A program made the position numbers and the translations under genes. 64,000 nt of DNA. It comes from Buxus sempervirens (lineage: Eukaryota > Streptophyta > Magnoliopsida > Buxales > Buxaceae). The stretch is from contig OX387182.1 in assembly GCA_947561395.2 (NCBI GenBank), positions 57,125,283 to 57,189,282 of the forward strand. Reading direction: 5' to 3'. A model generated the notes under the pieces. It worked only from the letters and a program-made list of their open reading frames with translations, had not been told where the DNA came from and did no database searches. Position 1 is the stretch's first letter. Each line of letters starts with the position of its first letter. Positions 1 to 10,678 of this stretch are shown piece after piece.

Positions 1-904
1 CGAAGAACTTAAGAAATACATTGAATTTAAGAATATTTATTCACTAATGCTCAAAAATATTTACTAATGTAGAATTGACTGAGATCCATTTTGATTGTTC
101 ATTTCAACTTGTTACTAATTTGTGTTCTTTTATTTTCATGTAGTAGTTAATGAAAGCAATCAATTCTGTTCATCTCATTATAATTCTGAACTAATAGAGG
201 TCATCATACATATTGCTCGATGTTGTGTAATATGTGCCATAGCTGAACAGAAAAGTAATGAGATGAACAGAATTGATATATCCTCTTTGTAGCCAGCATC
301 TATTATGAACTAATACGATAATTTTTACTTTGTTTCAGATGCCATAACTTTGTAGCCAGCATCTATATATCCTCATGTTACTGAGGAAAAAATCAGTATG
401 AATCATGTAGCAGAATTTACACTTGTAATTGTAGTGCATGTGTGGAGCACGTACATGCCCTCCTCTAGTAATTAAAAAAAATAAAAAAGATTTGTTGGGC
501 TTGTCATGTGCGCCTAAGAGAGACTTTTGTGTATGTGTCATGACGTGGAAGTGTCTGTACAAGTTAAACAGACAAAAGAAAGAGAACGGGGAGAAGGAAG
601 TAAAGAGAGAAAAAAAAGAAAAAAAAATAGAGAAGACTAGTGCTGCGTGTAAAAAATAATAATAATAATTAAAAATAATAATAATACATACTAGAACTTG
701 TTTGGAATTGAGAGAGAAACTTGCAGATTCTTAATTATTAACAAGTATGACATTGAGCTTATGACTGGTATTTATAGAATTTAATGCATGAGATTACTTA
801 TTTGATAGGGATTCTAATTCCCTTGAGTTGGACTTTAAATCCAACTCTATCTTTAAGCAATTAAATCTAATCTTGTATTTAACTAAATCCAACAATCCCC
901 AATA
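1..904. other. Intergenic AT-rich DNA with a 22-bp perfect inverted repeat
   Basis: No coding region is convincing here. Positions 159-180 and 256-277 are perfect reverse complements (22 bp) around a loop of about 75 nt, so a transcript could fold into a long hairpin. A short block ending in TTTGTAGCCAGCATCTAT occurs twice in direct orientation, near 290 and 348. Purine-rich stretches follow at 560-640, and AT-rich low-complexity DNA from 650. Confidence 0.6.
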
Positions 905-1190
905 TTGCACGATGTGGTTGTGATAGGTGTTTGCTGTCCTCCTACGGTTCACAGGTGCAAGGAGGGACCCCGGAAAGGTTGTGGGTTTGAGTCCCGCAAG
1001 GGGGGTCCTAAGAAGGCATCCTGCTGTTGGCAAGCGGTGGCCTGCCATTTGCCTCCGATCGACAAGTGTTGGCTTGTGGTTGTAGGGGCTGAGAGGGAGG
1101 GAGGGGGAGGGGGGATTGTTGGGGATATTGGGCCAAGGTCCAGCACCCTGCGATGGTATAAGGAAATAAAGTTGCGCTTTAACCAATAAC
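905..1190 (+). repeat. Possible tRNA-derived SINE-like segment
   Basis: Positions 984-994 read GGTTTGAGTCC, one base from the Pol III B-box consensus GGTTCGANTCC. I could not find a clear A box upstream and saw no target-site duplication. The stretch is GC-richer than its surroundings. It could equally be a fragment of another repeat. Short ORFs on both strands look incidental. Confidence 0.2.
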
Positions 1191-1559
1191 TTAAGTTATT
1201 GTCTAGTGGTAAGCACTTGATCCTAACACTTCTCGAAGTCTACCGGGAATAACTTAGGGATTCTTCGTCTTCTACTCATCTTGTAACCACTAAAGGAGCT
1301 CTCTAGCTTGGTATACATGAAGATCATTTGAGTATCTCCCCCTCTCTTATTCTAATCATTGCCTACCTCTCATGCCTTATCGACTCCAACCCTTCTTCTG
1401 TTCAGTAATGGTGTGGGAATGGCTATTGAGTCGGCAGTTTAGGCTAACGTCGGACATAACTCTCCTACTCAGAATTGAGATCTGAAGAGACATCATCGGC
1501 ATTTTTGACATTGTGGAAATAACATTGGACATGGTGGACGTGGATTCAAAAATGGCACT
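1191..1559. other. Intergenic, nothing recognised
   Basis: I see no coding, RNA or clear repeat signal. The sequence passes into the duplicated segment D1 at about 1560. Confidence 0.5.
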
Positions 1560-2462
1560 TACAACTTTTACATGTGAAGCTTAATTTTGATATATTAATT
1601 ACTTTTATTTGGCTCTTTCTTTTGCTTGGATGCCAAAGAAGACATAGTGAATCATGAAAATTCGTTAGTTTATTAATTATGAGTTTAAGTTTACTAATTA
1701 TTTATTAATACATATATTTGATGTGGTAATATATAATATAAATATATATTATATATTTTATGAGCCAAGCTTTAACCGAGTCGAGCCCACTCAAGCGATC
1801 AGCTCAGGTTCATTAAGTTAACGAGCTATTTTTTAGGCTCAGGTTCGGTTCACGAGTTTAAAAATAGAGCTCAAGCTCAGCTCATGAAAGCCGAGCACTG
1901 GCATTGACAGCCCTAGTTTTTTTAACCATGGGAAGTAATGTGGCCAGTCCATACCATTAAATTCATATGAAGGCTCTAAAGAATAGACCTACCAAATATT
2001 GTCAGAGTATAACTCTTAAGCGTTCTCTCTTTTTGTTTATGTATATACAAGAAATAAAATGTCAAGAGAATCCTTCAATCTGTTTGGGTTTGCAAAGGGA
2101 AGATGCCATTATGTAAAACCATCCACGGTCTCTCACTAGGTTTCCTCCTCGACCATTTTTGCATCTTACCAAGAAAGCAAGCCTCTCAAAAAACATAAAA
2201 TTCATGACATTCACGGGATACAAGGTACTAAAGGTTGGTACTTTTCCGAGACAGAAAGTAGTGAGAATGGTCAAGTCCTCTTGTTCGATAAGGGGAATTG
2301 CATTCGTCAAATAAATGACCACTGAAATCCCCTAGGCCTGAAAGTAGCTCAGAGGTCAGGACTCGCGACAACTAGGGTTGTTCCCTTCGAACTCTAGATT
2401 CAAATGATGGAAGGTTAAGACCAACAGCAATTGAACCTTGTACGTAGGAGGATCTATGAATT

Positions 2463-2675
2463 CAGTGGCGGAACCAGGACTCCAAATTTGGGGGGGCAAA
2501 AAAAATTTTCAATTAACACTTGTCATAAAATATAGAAATTTTAATAAGTTGGGGGTGGGCAAACCAGAAATTTTAGAGGGGGGTTCTCATGAAATATAGA
2601 AATTTCAATGAGTTGGGGGGGCAAACTAGAAATTTTTAAAGGGATTCTTATGAAATATAAAAATTTTCAATGGGT

Positions 2676-2717
<42 letters not shown>

Positions 2718-2828
2718 AAACTTAAATTTTAATTAAAAAATATATATAAACATATGCTTTTTTCATTAAAAATTAAAAATTAGGGGGGGGCAATTGCCCC
2801 CCCTAAGATACACGTGGTTCCGCCACTG
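2463..2828. mobile_element. hAT-type MITE with empty site in the paralogue
   Basis: The ends are terminal inverted repeats CAGTGGCGGAACCA and TGGTTCCGCCACTG. They are flanked by an identical 8-bp target duplication TATGAATT (2455-2462 and 2829-2836), as expected for the hAT superfamily. The paralogous copy near 42895 has a single TATGAATT and no insert, so the insertion postdates the segmental duplication. The element is non-coding and has runs of G and A-rich spacers in imperfect tandem units. Confidence 0.92.
2678..2715 (+). repeat. 38-nt poly-G homopolymer inside the MITE
   Basis: It is an uninterrupted run of about 38 G between GGGTTT and CAAAA, inside the MITE. Neighbouring G7-G8 runs suggest slippage expansion. 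Its exact length may be an assembly estimate. Confidence 0.8.
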
Positions 2829-3380
2829 TATGAATTAGACTTGGGGGATCTGTAGATGTAGCAAGGATCAAATTGTTTTGTGTCATCCCTCGTGGAATCA
2901 ATCCCCGTGTAGATAATATTATAGGTGCTTTCAATTTACGGACAAAATTGCAAGACTATATTTTATCAGCTGGAGCCCAACACTGGAAGATCTTCTGGTT
3001 CAATGGTGAAGGGCGTCCTGCACATGTTCACTTAAATTTAAATTTACGAACGTGTAGTGTACACACCTTCGGACTAGCAGAGGAGCTCCCATTGATTTCT
3101 AAGTCCAAAATTGATGGTAATATTTTCAATTTATAATGTAGACTTAACTTATAGTTTTGTATGTAACAAGGTACTGATCTATAAATATTTCCAAAAATAT
3201 CATTCTTTTTTAATTACCGACAATTAGGAAACTGAATCTGAATTATTTTCAGAACGTATCACTAAAAGCCAATTTCTTTACAATATTTCTGTACACACGC
3301 TGCAACTCCGTGTTCTATATATTCATTGCTTTAAATCTTCTCAAAATCAAAAGGGAGGTAGAGGAGATTTCATTACAGAG

Positions 3381-4128
3381 ATGAGGATCTGGTATGTCAT
3401 CAATTCCACGACCAAGGCGATCATGGGAACTGTTCCCGTCGTTACAACCCCGTTACCGGCGCCTGCCGGAGGTCCTACGATCTTGGTTCTTCGGCGCTTG
3501 CCAAGGTCGACAATGCTATGCGTCTCCGTGGAATTCAGAGGCTCACAGATTGTTTTTACGATCCTCAAGCCCGGCAAAACATTGGCTGCCATCTAACCAC
3601 CATAGCCAAGAACATGGCGATCTATGGTGTCCAAGAAGGAGTCAAATCTGTGCCAGGTCCACACACACACTCCCTCTCTCTCTCACTATTGTTAATTTTG
3701 GTTGTATATTTTAAGTAAATCTGCTGCGACTTCTTGTTCTTTTCCTTGAAAACTCGTCGATTGTAGGTGGAAGCCTGGTTTTTAGGAGTGTGTTGCAAGC
3801 TCTCTACGAGAACAAGACATCCGAACATAAGAAGAGGGGCGAACACGTTCCGGAAGAGATCAAGGTGTTGCAAGAAGAGAATGAGAAACTCAGGGAAGAA
3901 ATCCACAATATGAAGGCCTTAGTTCAGACTCAGAAAACGGAGCCTTCCAACACATCTGGGATGACGTTCCTTCAAGACGAAGGAACTGAAGGATGGGAAT
4001 TAACATATTCTATGACCAAGGAGTTTATGCTTGGATGCAAAAATTATTGCAAAGGCGACGATGATGACGATAATGGTAGTAATATGTATGATTATCTTTA
4101 CTACTATAAAAAGTACGAAGCCCTTTAA
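3381..4128 (+). pseudogene. Two-exon plant gene, copy D1, frameshifted and truncated by a Helitron
   Basis: Exon 1 is 3381-3656 and exon 2 starts at 3767, with GT-AG intron 3657-3766. The encoded protein starts with a short conserved-looking N-terminus (MGIWD-like, here MRIWY) and ends with a charged coiled-coil-like exon 2 (KRGEHVPEEIKVLQEENEKL) and an acidic run of five D. I do not recognise the family securely. Compared with D2 (43461), a C run near 3450 is one base shorter, which shifts the frame and destroys exon 1. The host sequence stops at 4094, and the last residues to the stop at 4126-4128 come from a Helitron inserted exactly at the native TGA. It is a pseudogene unless repaired elsewhere. 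Confidence 0.75.
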
Positions 4129-4439
4129 TGTTTGTCCACTTTTAACTTCTAAAACACCCTCATGCTAAAAACAAATCTCAACAAACATGTCCCTTTTATT
4201 CACCGCTTGGGAATAGTCATGATAAAAAATTGAAAACCATTCGATCAAAAGAAAGTGAAATCTTTGTTACCTTTTATTCACCACTGTTGGGAACAGTCAC
4301 GAAGCCCTTTCTTGTTTCTCCACTTTTACATTCCAAAAATGTCCTGTCACAAAGACTATATTTATTCTCTCTTTCGTCAATCAAAAGCCACGTTCCCAAC
4401 AATATGTACAAATAAAATGTCTCTTTTCAAACAATGTAT

Positions 4440-4625
4440 ATTTTCATCTAAAACGTCATGTCCCAACAATGTCCCTTTTCATCCAAAACGTCCAAAGCCA
4501 CGTTCCAAGTCATGTCCCAACAATGTCTCTTTTCATCCAAAACGTCCAAAAGCCTCGTCAATCAAAAGCCATGTTCCAAACAATGTCTATTTTCATCCAA
4601 AATGTCATGTCCCAACAATATGTAT
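4440..4625 (+). repeat. Imperfect tandem repeat inside the Helitron
   Basis: Units of the type TGTCCCAACAATGTC + TTTTCATCCAAAACGTC recur about four times with variable spacers. The reading frames across it are repeat artefacts and carry no recognisable domain. Confidence 0.6.
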
Positions 4626-4699
4626 AAAGTAAAATATAAGAAAACTTCAATTTGTGCTTTTTATTTCTCAAACCCTCTAAGAGAATCTATCTGACTATC

Positions 4700-6366
4700 T
4701 CCAACAGAAGCGAAGAGGCCGTTGGTTAGTTTCTTTTATTCTATTAATTATTTTTTAATCTCACTTATTTATCGGTTATTTTCTTTTTTATGGTGCCTAA
4801 TAATTATCAATCGTTTAAACTCCCATGTCATCTATTGGGTGATTAAGATTTCATGAAAGTTAGGCTTTTTCCGAACTTTAATTGTGCATGAAATTTGGTA
4901 TATATATTACCTTTATTTGGATTTATTTATTTTTTTAAAGTAGAAAGATGCCATCTCATATTTTAAAAAATGAAAAAATAGAGATTAAAATTCCTAAAAT
5001 CTCTCCATATTACGTCAGCCATTTCTCTTATCTCATCACTCTTTCACTCCTCTTTGTTCCAATAGGATTAACATCTCATCTTAATCTCTTTGTTAGATTA
5101 AAATCTCATGGAATTCAGTAGAATTGTATAAAAGACGAAGATTTTATCTTGAAAAATACGATATTTAAAGTTTATGAATAATAAAAACTAATAATATCTT
5201 TTAAAGGTATTATAAGAAAATCTTTTAACCATAATGCTAAAAAACGTAAATTCTCAAAAGGATATTAATTTTATCCAACAAAATAAAGATAAAAAAAATC
5301 AAAAGACAATTTTTTTTAATCGCAATAATCACTAAAAAATATAAAGTTATTTTCAATAAAGCGTATTGGTTCAAAAATTATATATTTGGATAAGACTATA
5401 ATAAAGCCAATTGTTGCATCTCTATTGATAAATATGAATGAAGCATATGATTGTTAAAGTTATAAATAATAAAATCCTTTAAAATTATTACAAAAATCTG
5501 TGGTGCTAAAACATATAAATACACGTATATTATATTCCTTTGAAGAATCTCTAATTTCAAAAATACTTTATTTTTTTTACTGATGAATCCTACGAAAAAC
5601 AGATTTCAATATTTTAATATTTAATACACTTATTACCAAACTGAAATATAGTTATCTTTATTTTAATAAAATATAGATATATATACTAACCCAAAATCAA
5701 TTGACACTAGAATCAATAGGAACGAATATCCCTATTACCAAAAACATGTTTCAGTTAATTAAAAGATGTCATTATAATAATAAAATAAAAATTTTAATAT
5801 GATTAATTGATTAATTTTCTTAGTCATTATCTTTCGTTTTATTTTTCAAAATTTTTCAATAAAATTCATTTGGATAGTTATAGATAATTTTGAAATTCTA
5901 TATCATAGAAGAGTGGGTAAATATAATTAAGGCTTATCTATTTCCATAGGATTTTCATACATTCATGGCTAGAAAATATAGAAAAGGTAATTTCCAAATT
6001 ATTAAATATTTAAAAATAATTGAAAATTCTTTCGAATTAAAATACTTTTGATTTAAACTTTTTTCCTGTAATAGATAAATATATTTTAAAAAACGAAATA
6101 TCTATATCTATATTTTAGTAATATATCAGCAAGTCAACAACTATATTTTAGTATATAATAGGATACTTAGAGAATTGGATGGAATCATATTTTTGAAATT
6201 AATATTTAATATTATAATATCAATATCAATATTTTATTAAAACAATGTTATAGATAATTATAGTTTAATCTCTAACCTAGGTATATAATAAATAAATACA
6301 AAAATGAAATATTATTTTTCAAAGAAGTAATTAAGACTTTATTAAAAATAATATTTTATATAATCA
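4700..6366. other. AT-rich non-coding body of the Helitron
   Basis: Very AT-rich, with no open frame of note, no repeat array and no RNA gene seen. It ends at the CCTAC target site of element A. Confidence 0.6.
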
Positions 6367-6371
6367 CCTAC

Positions 6372-8674
6372 TGTGAGACATGGGAAAAATCACCGGAATG
6401 ATCATCCCTCCGTCAACACACGGGCTCAACGCAAAAATTGGGAGAGTCGCCACCATTCATGATTTTGGGGTGAGAATGGACACCAAAGATTCAAAAGTAG
6501 GCAAAAATAGCCAAAAGACAAATTCTAGGATAAAAATAACCCTACTTGAAAATCAAATCCAGAGATGGGTAAGGGGATTAGATTATGAACGGGGGAAGGT
6601 GTTAGGCACCCCCATTCATCCACACGAAGTGGTTGCCAAGTGTATGTTCATGCAAAAATAAAGTAAGAAGGCTTGCTAAAAATCATGAGAAACCTTGAAA
6701 AGGGTCAAATGTATGATATCTTCACATGAGAATCCAAATGAATTTTGGGTTCTCCTCTTATGTCAATATCATTTCTGGAACATTAGAGAGGTGGAAATCA
6801 AAGCACAAGTTGATCAAAACCAAGTTAAATCAAATCCGGGAAGTTTGGTAAAAAGTATGCCATTTGTCTTGAAATCATTCAAATACAATTTTAAATCAAA
6901 TCAAACCAAATCCATTTGAAAGATTATAGTAAATAAGGGTCTCATGCAAAATTTCACTTCATTCCGATGAAAAATCTAGGAGTTATGCTCCTTTGAAGTT
7001 GCTGCTGGGGATTTTTAAAAGTGGTAAGTGGGCAACTTTGGAAAATTGTCTAGGAAAATCCACTACATAAAAGTCCACGAAATTTGGTGTGATTGAAGTC
7101 TGTATGGCCATCTTTCCAGAGAAACTAGCCTCATACAAAAATCCCTTCGGATGTGCCTTGGGTGGTCTCCCGAACAGGCCCCGAAGATCACAGATTTACC
7201 CAGAAAAGTACAAATGAACAGTTCTGAGTAAATCGGCTACCAATAATTCAAATGGGATCCAAAAATTATGAAACCAACTGGATTTGAAAATAGACTCATA
7301 AAGGAGTACTCAGAAATAAAAATCACTCGAATCGGACTTAAAACGAACACATGGCGGTCCGTCGAAGTGACAAGTTCTGTACTTGAACCTGAACTGTCCA
7401 CTTAACTTCGACAGAGAGGTGTCAAAAATCCGCTAGATAGAAATTTGTAAACTTTGGTGGACATAAACTAGACAGCCTCACCTTTCCCATGGTTCTGGAA
7501 TCGCCCCAAAATTCATCCGGATGATGAAGTTATGGGCGTCCGAAGTAGGGGTACAGGTGCTGTCCAGTTAGGCCACCTTTGAAGAAAATCAAATCCGAAA
7601 ATTTATAAAGTGTGTGAGATTCGTGTGAGATGAATCCAAAACCTTTGAAAAACATTTAAAAACACTCCAGAATTTGATTGAGGCCATTTATTAGAGATTT
7701 ATCGCAATGAATGTAATAAATCCCCAAATGTGAGCCTATTTACCAAAAAAAGTGTAATATGTGTGCAAGAGTGGAAAACCAAGTAAGATTAATACAACCA
7801 CATATCATGCATATAGATTCAACAAAATAGGTTCTAGCATAGCTTAGGGTTCCGTTCCATTATCGTTTCCCTCTGTTCTCTCTCCCCGTTAAACACGGAT
7901 CTTCGAAATAATCAAGGGTACTTTGATTATAGAACGGTTTTCAATCATTCAAAAGCCTTATGCTACATGGGTTCTAGCACTAGGGTCAATCCCCAGTCTC
8001 GTTTCTCCTAGATCCGCCTTCACGTTTTACGGCTAGGGGAGTCTTGAGATACTTTGAGCCGGGGAAGGATTTCCACACATACAAACAAGACTTTACACTA
8101 CAGAAAGGTAGAAGAAGAGATCTAGATCTAGGAATGTAAAGACAGAAAATAAAAAGAAAAGTTAAGGCTTACCTGAGTTCTGGAGGCGATTCCACAGCGG
8201 TTTTCTTCTTCTCTTGGAGTTCTTCTTTGCGAGAATTCAAAACAAGAGTTGTGTGCTTTTGCTCAAGGAGGAGGCTCCTATTTATAGGCAAAGGCTAAGG
8301 TCATTGGTAGACACAACTTAATGTCTAGAACTCCCCCAACCTAAACCCTAAGGTTATTTCCGCGATTTCCCCTCATTTAATGAGGGACATGATGGTAAAA
8401 GTGAAAAGCTCTCGGAAAACCCTAATTTTGAGCAAACTTAAGGTATCCGGTATATCAGACCGGATAAAAAAGGGCCTTAAGGTATCCGGTACATGGTACC
8501 GGATACACTAAGGCTCACATGTATCCGGTATGAGTATCCAGATACGGGAAAGGGTACTTGTATCCGGATTGAGTATCCGGATACAGGTAAAAGTTTATTT
8601 TCTTCAAATTCTGTGCTGGATTTCCAGGAGATAATGATTTTTGCTGATTGTTTGTGCAATTTGGGGTGTCAACA
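6372..8674 (-). repeat. Element A 3' LTR (left copy)
   Basis: It is about 2303 bp. It begins TGTGAGACATGG and ends GTGTCAACA on the plus strand; the partner LTR has the canonical GTGTCTACA. Landmarks on the minus strand are four dyads in U3 (8444-8583), a TATA box (CCTATAAATAGG, near 8276-8287), a splice-donor-like CAG|GTAAG near 8170, the conserved TTCACGTTTTACGGCT segment near 8017, and the U5-side block ending GTCGCCACC near 6450. It has about 40 bp more than the right LTR because the right one lost a dyad. Confidence 0.93.
8444..8583. promoter_or_regulatory. Four 23-bp dyads TATCCGG-N9-CCGGATA in U3
   Basis: Dyads lie at 8444-8466, 8483-8505, 8522-8544 (one arm CCAGATA) and 8561-8583. 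All have 7-bp arms and a 9-bp spacer that varies in sequence. They sit roughly 160-310 bp upstream of the LTR TATA box on the minus strand. Constant arms with constant spacing fit a binding site for a dimeric DNA-binding protein. Each arm also carries a CCGG site. Confidence 0.8.
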
Positions 8675-8692
8675 ACTGCCCCTCTTTGCGGG
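8675..8692 (-). promoter_or_regulatory. Polypurine tract of element A
   Basis: On the minus strand the sequence next to the 3' LTR reads GCAAAGAGGGGCAGT, a purine-rich run in the position of a plus-strand primer. B (15943 on) and E3 (59013 on) have the same run. Confidence 0.8.
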
Positions 8693-8848
8693 AGCTGTGG
8701 AGCAGTGAGCTGCAAAGAGTAGACAAGCCCAAATTGCATTCCCTTGAGCATGATTTGCTCGGTTCAATTCAATTTCTGTAGAAAACAATTTTTGAGTGGA
8801 GATTTGCCAAAAAGCCCTCACTTTAAGGGGGGCATCTCTCCAAGAGTT

Positions 8849-9032
8849 CTTAAATTCCACTGAGCCCTCGTGGCTATGAAGTGGATTTTAAGCCCAAAAA
8901 TAGGATTTTTTTGAAAAACTGATTTTTTATCAAACCAAGTTGAAAATTTAGTGGATATCATCCTTTTGACCAGGCACATTTCCCAAGGTTGTCCCAAATT
9001 CCACAGAGCTCTCGTGGCTGTGAGGTGGATTT
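8849..9032. repeat. Two hairpins with constant loop near the 3' LTR of A
   Basis: Hairpin 1 has arms CTTAAATTCCACT (8849-8861) and AGTGGATTTTAAG (8880-8892), 12 of 13 pairing, around the loop GAGCCCTCGTGGCTATGA. Hairpin 2 (8996-9032) has a shorter arm pair AAATTCCAC/GTGGATTT with one bulge, around AGAGCTCTCGTGGCTGTGAG. The same loop recurs in B with different stems. Confidence 0.75.
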
Positions 9033-9084
9033 CAAGACAAAAATAGGATTTTGAGAAAATAGTAAGAATTATAGCACAAGTTTG

Positions 9085-9250
9085 CTTTTTTTTCTTCTTT
9101 TTTCTTTTATTTTCTTCTTCTTCTTTTTTTCTTTTCTCTTTTTTCTATTTTTTTCTTTTTCTTCTTTTTTTCCATTTTTTCCTGTTTTTTTTCTCTATTT
9201 TTTCTGTTTTTTTTCCTGTTTTTTCCTTTTTTTTTCTTTTTTTTTTCTTT
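9085..9250 (+). repeat. 165-bp pyrimidine tract
   Basis: Almost pure T/C on the plus strand, purine in the sense of element A. E3 has an equivalent tract at 59420-59609. It lies between the 3' hairpins and the PMD promoter. The ORF across it encodes only F/L/S-rich low complexity and is not a gene. Confidence 0.8.
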
Positions 9251-9252
9251 GG

Positions 9253-9329
9253 TATCCGGTATGTATATCCGGATAATCAAGGGCCTGCGGGTATCCGGTC
9301 TGAGTATCTGGATACCCCAGTTTTTATAA
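9253..9329 (+). promoter_or_regulatory. PMD gene promoter: two dyads plus TATA box
   Basis: Dyads TATCCGG-N9-CCGGATA at 9253-9275 and a one-mismatch copy at 9292-9314 lie directly before TATAA at 9325-9329. A GC-rich stretch with CGCGCGCG follows. E3 has the same order (59612-59634, 59651-59673, TATAA 59684-59688). The promoter points away from the LTR and opposite to gag-pol. Confidence 0.7.
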
Positions 9330-10678
9330 GTCGCGCGCGACCGCGACCTTTCCCCTTCTATTCTTTCTTCTCCGATTATTCAGACCGGCTATAGACCTCT
9401 CTTCTTTGGCGATCGACGATCTTCCTTCTTCTCCGGTGATCTCCGACGAGTTATTTAGCTCCGGCGACCTCCTGAGATTCCGGCGACATTCCTATAATTG
9501 CACAGATTGTCCATTTACAGCTACGGTCGAGCCCTAGCCCATTTTTTAGGATTTTCTAGCTGCTGGGAACGCCAACTTTTGGGCGATTGTGCTAGTGACC
9601 TGTCCTTGATTCAATTTCTCCACCATTCGTTCAGGTTAGTGAGTTCATACTTAACCTTTCCTTATGAACCAATTCCTGTTTGATTTGAACGAATAACAGA
9701 TTTTGTGGTTAACACCATTCGGCCTTGTCACTCATTGATATGTGTAACACAGTTGCTTGATTGGGAATTGAATTGCTCATCCTGCATTGAGATACCTGCT
9801 TTGTCAGGATTTCGGATACATGTCTATAATTGCCACATGCTTTGATTGATCCTTTTGTTCTAATTTTAGCAATGTGATGCTTCTTTCTTGTTGGTAGACA
9901 ATTTGTGAAATTTTGTATTGCCGAATCTATGCTTGCAAAAATGTTGACTTGCATCCAGTTGGTGGTAAAATTTTAATGCTATGCTTCACCAACTCTGTCC
10001 CCTCCCAACATGCTTTTTCTCATGCTTTGATTGTTGTTTGAACTTAGTTCATTTGTAAACTATTGCTCATTTCTCCACTGTTCCTGCCGAAAATAAACAT
10101 TGAATGGCATGCTTGCTCCCAATTTCCTCTATTCTTGAATTTCTGCAGAATTTGATGTTTTAATGAAACTCTTGCAATTGCCCAACCATGATTTACTTTT
10201 TCTGAATTGCTATGCTTCCATTTTTGTGATGACTATCCCTTGCATTGATTGGAATTGCTGCTGAAGAGGATTTCTGACCGGATGATTTACTTTTATGCTA
10301 TTCTAATTTGCTTTGACTTCCAACTGGATTCTGCCAATTCCTGTGATCTGACTTCAGATTGCTTGCTGGTGGTATTCATGGATCCCAACCTTGATCCAAT
10401 TTCACTTCCCACTGGATTCTTGGATTGCCGGAAGTGAAAGTTTCTGATGAATTAGTGCTGGTGGACTGCTTGTTTTCAATTTTACCACCCTCCTTTGAAA
10501 AGATTTTTTTCAATTGACTTCCCAATCTGTCTTGTGGATATCAATACTTCTGCTTGCTTTTGATCCTGCGGCCTTTGATTTTTCCATACCAATTTATGAT
10601 AATGTTAAAAAACCTGCCCAAATCCCTGATGAACTAAAACGCAAGGTAAAATTTCTGATAAATCACTTCCCTGTGTAG
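9330..10678 (+). other. 5' UTR and probable UTR intron of the PMD gene
   Basis: There is no long frame here. A donor TTCAG|GTTAGTG at 9631-9635 and an acceptor CCCTGTGTAG|ATG ending at 10678 define a plausible intron of about 1.04 kb directly before the start codon. E3 keeps the acceptor and has a possible donor at 59981. Sequence between the sites is T-rich and diverged between the two copies. Confidence 0.5.

Larger units (their letters stand above)
1560..4094 (+). repeat. Left part of segmental duplication copy D1
   Basis: This stretch aligns to about 42100-44189 (copy D2). Shared landmarks in the same order are an AT-rich stretch with a CTCAAGCTC-type repeat, the ATGCCATTATGTAAAACC block, and the two exons of the MGIWD-type gene. 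D1 differs by an extra hAT MITE (2463-2828) and an internal deletion around 1700. It is cut at 4094 by a Helitron and resumes at 38475, so the two copies were once continuous and about 3-4 kb long. Confidence 0.85.

Noticed and set aside
794-1189. Overlapping ORFs on both strands near 800-1190
   Set aside because: No domain, proline or glycine simple sequence; more likely a repeat fragment.
6380-6919. ORFs in LTR A repeated at 36435 and 57054
   Set aside because: They are LTR sequence, not conserved as frames among the three LTRs.
9082-9276. F/L-rich ORF resembling a membrane protein
   Set aside because: Translation of a T/C tract; the counterpart in E3 is in a different composition and length.
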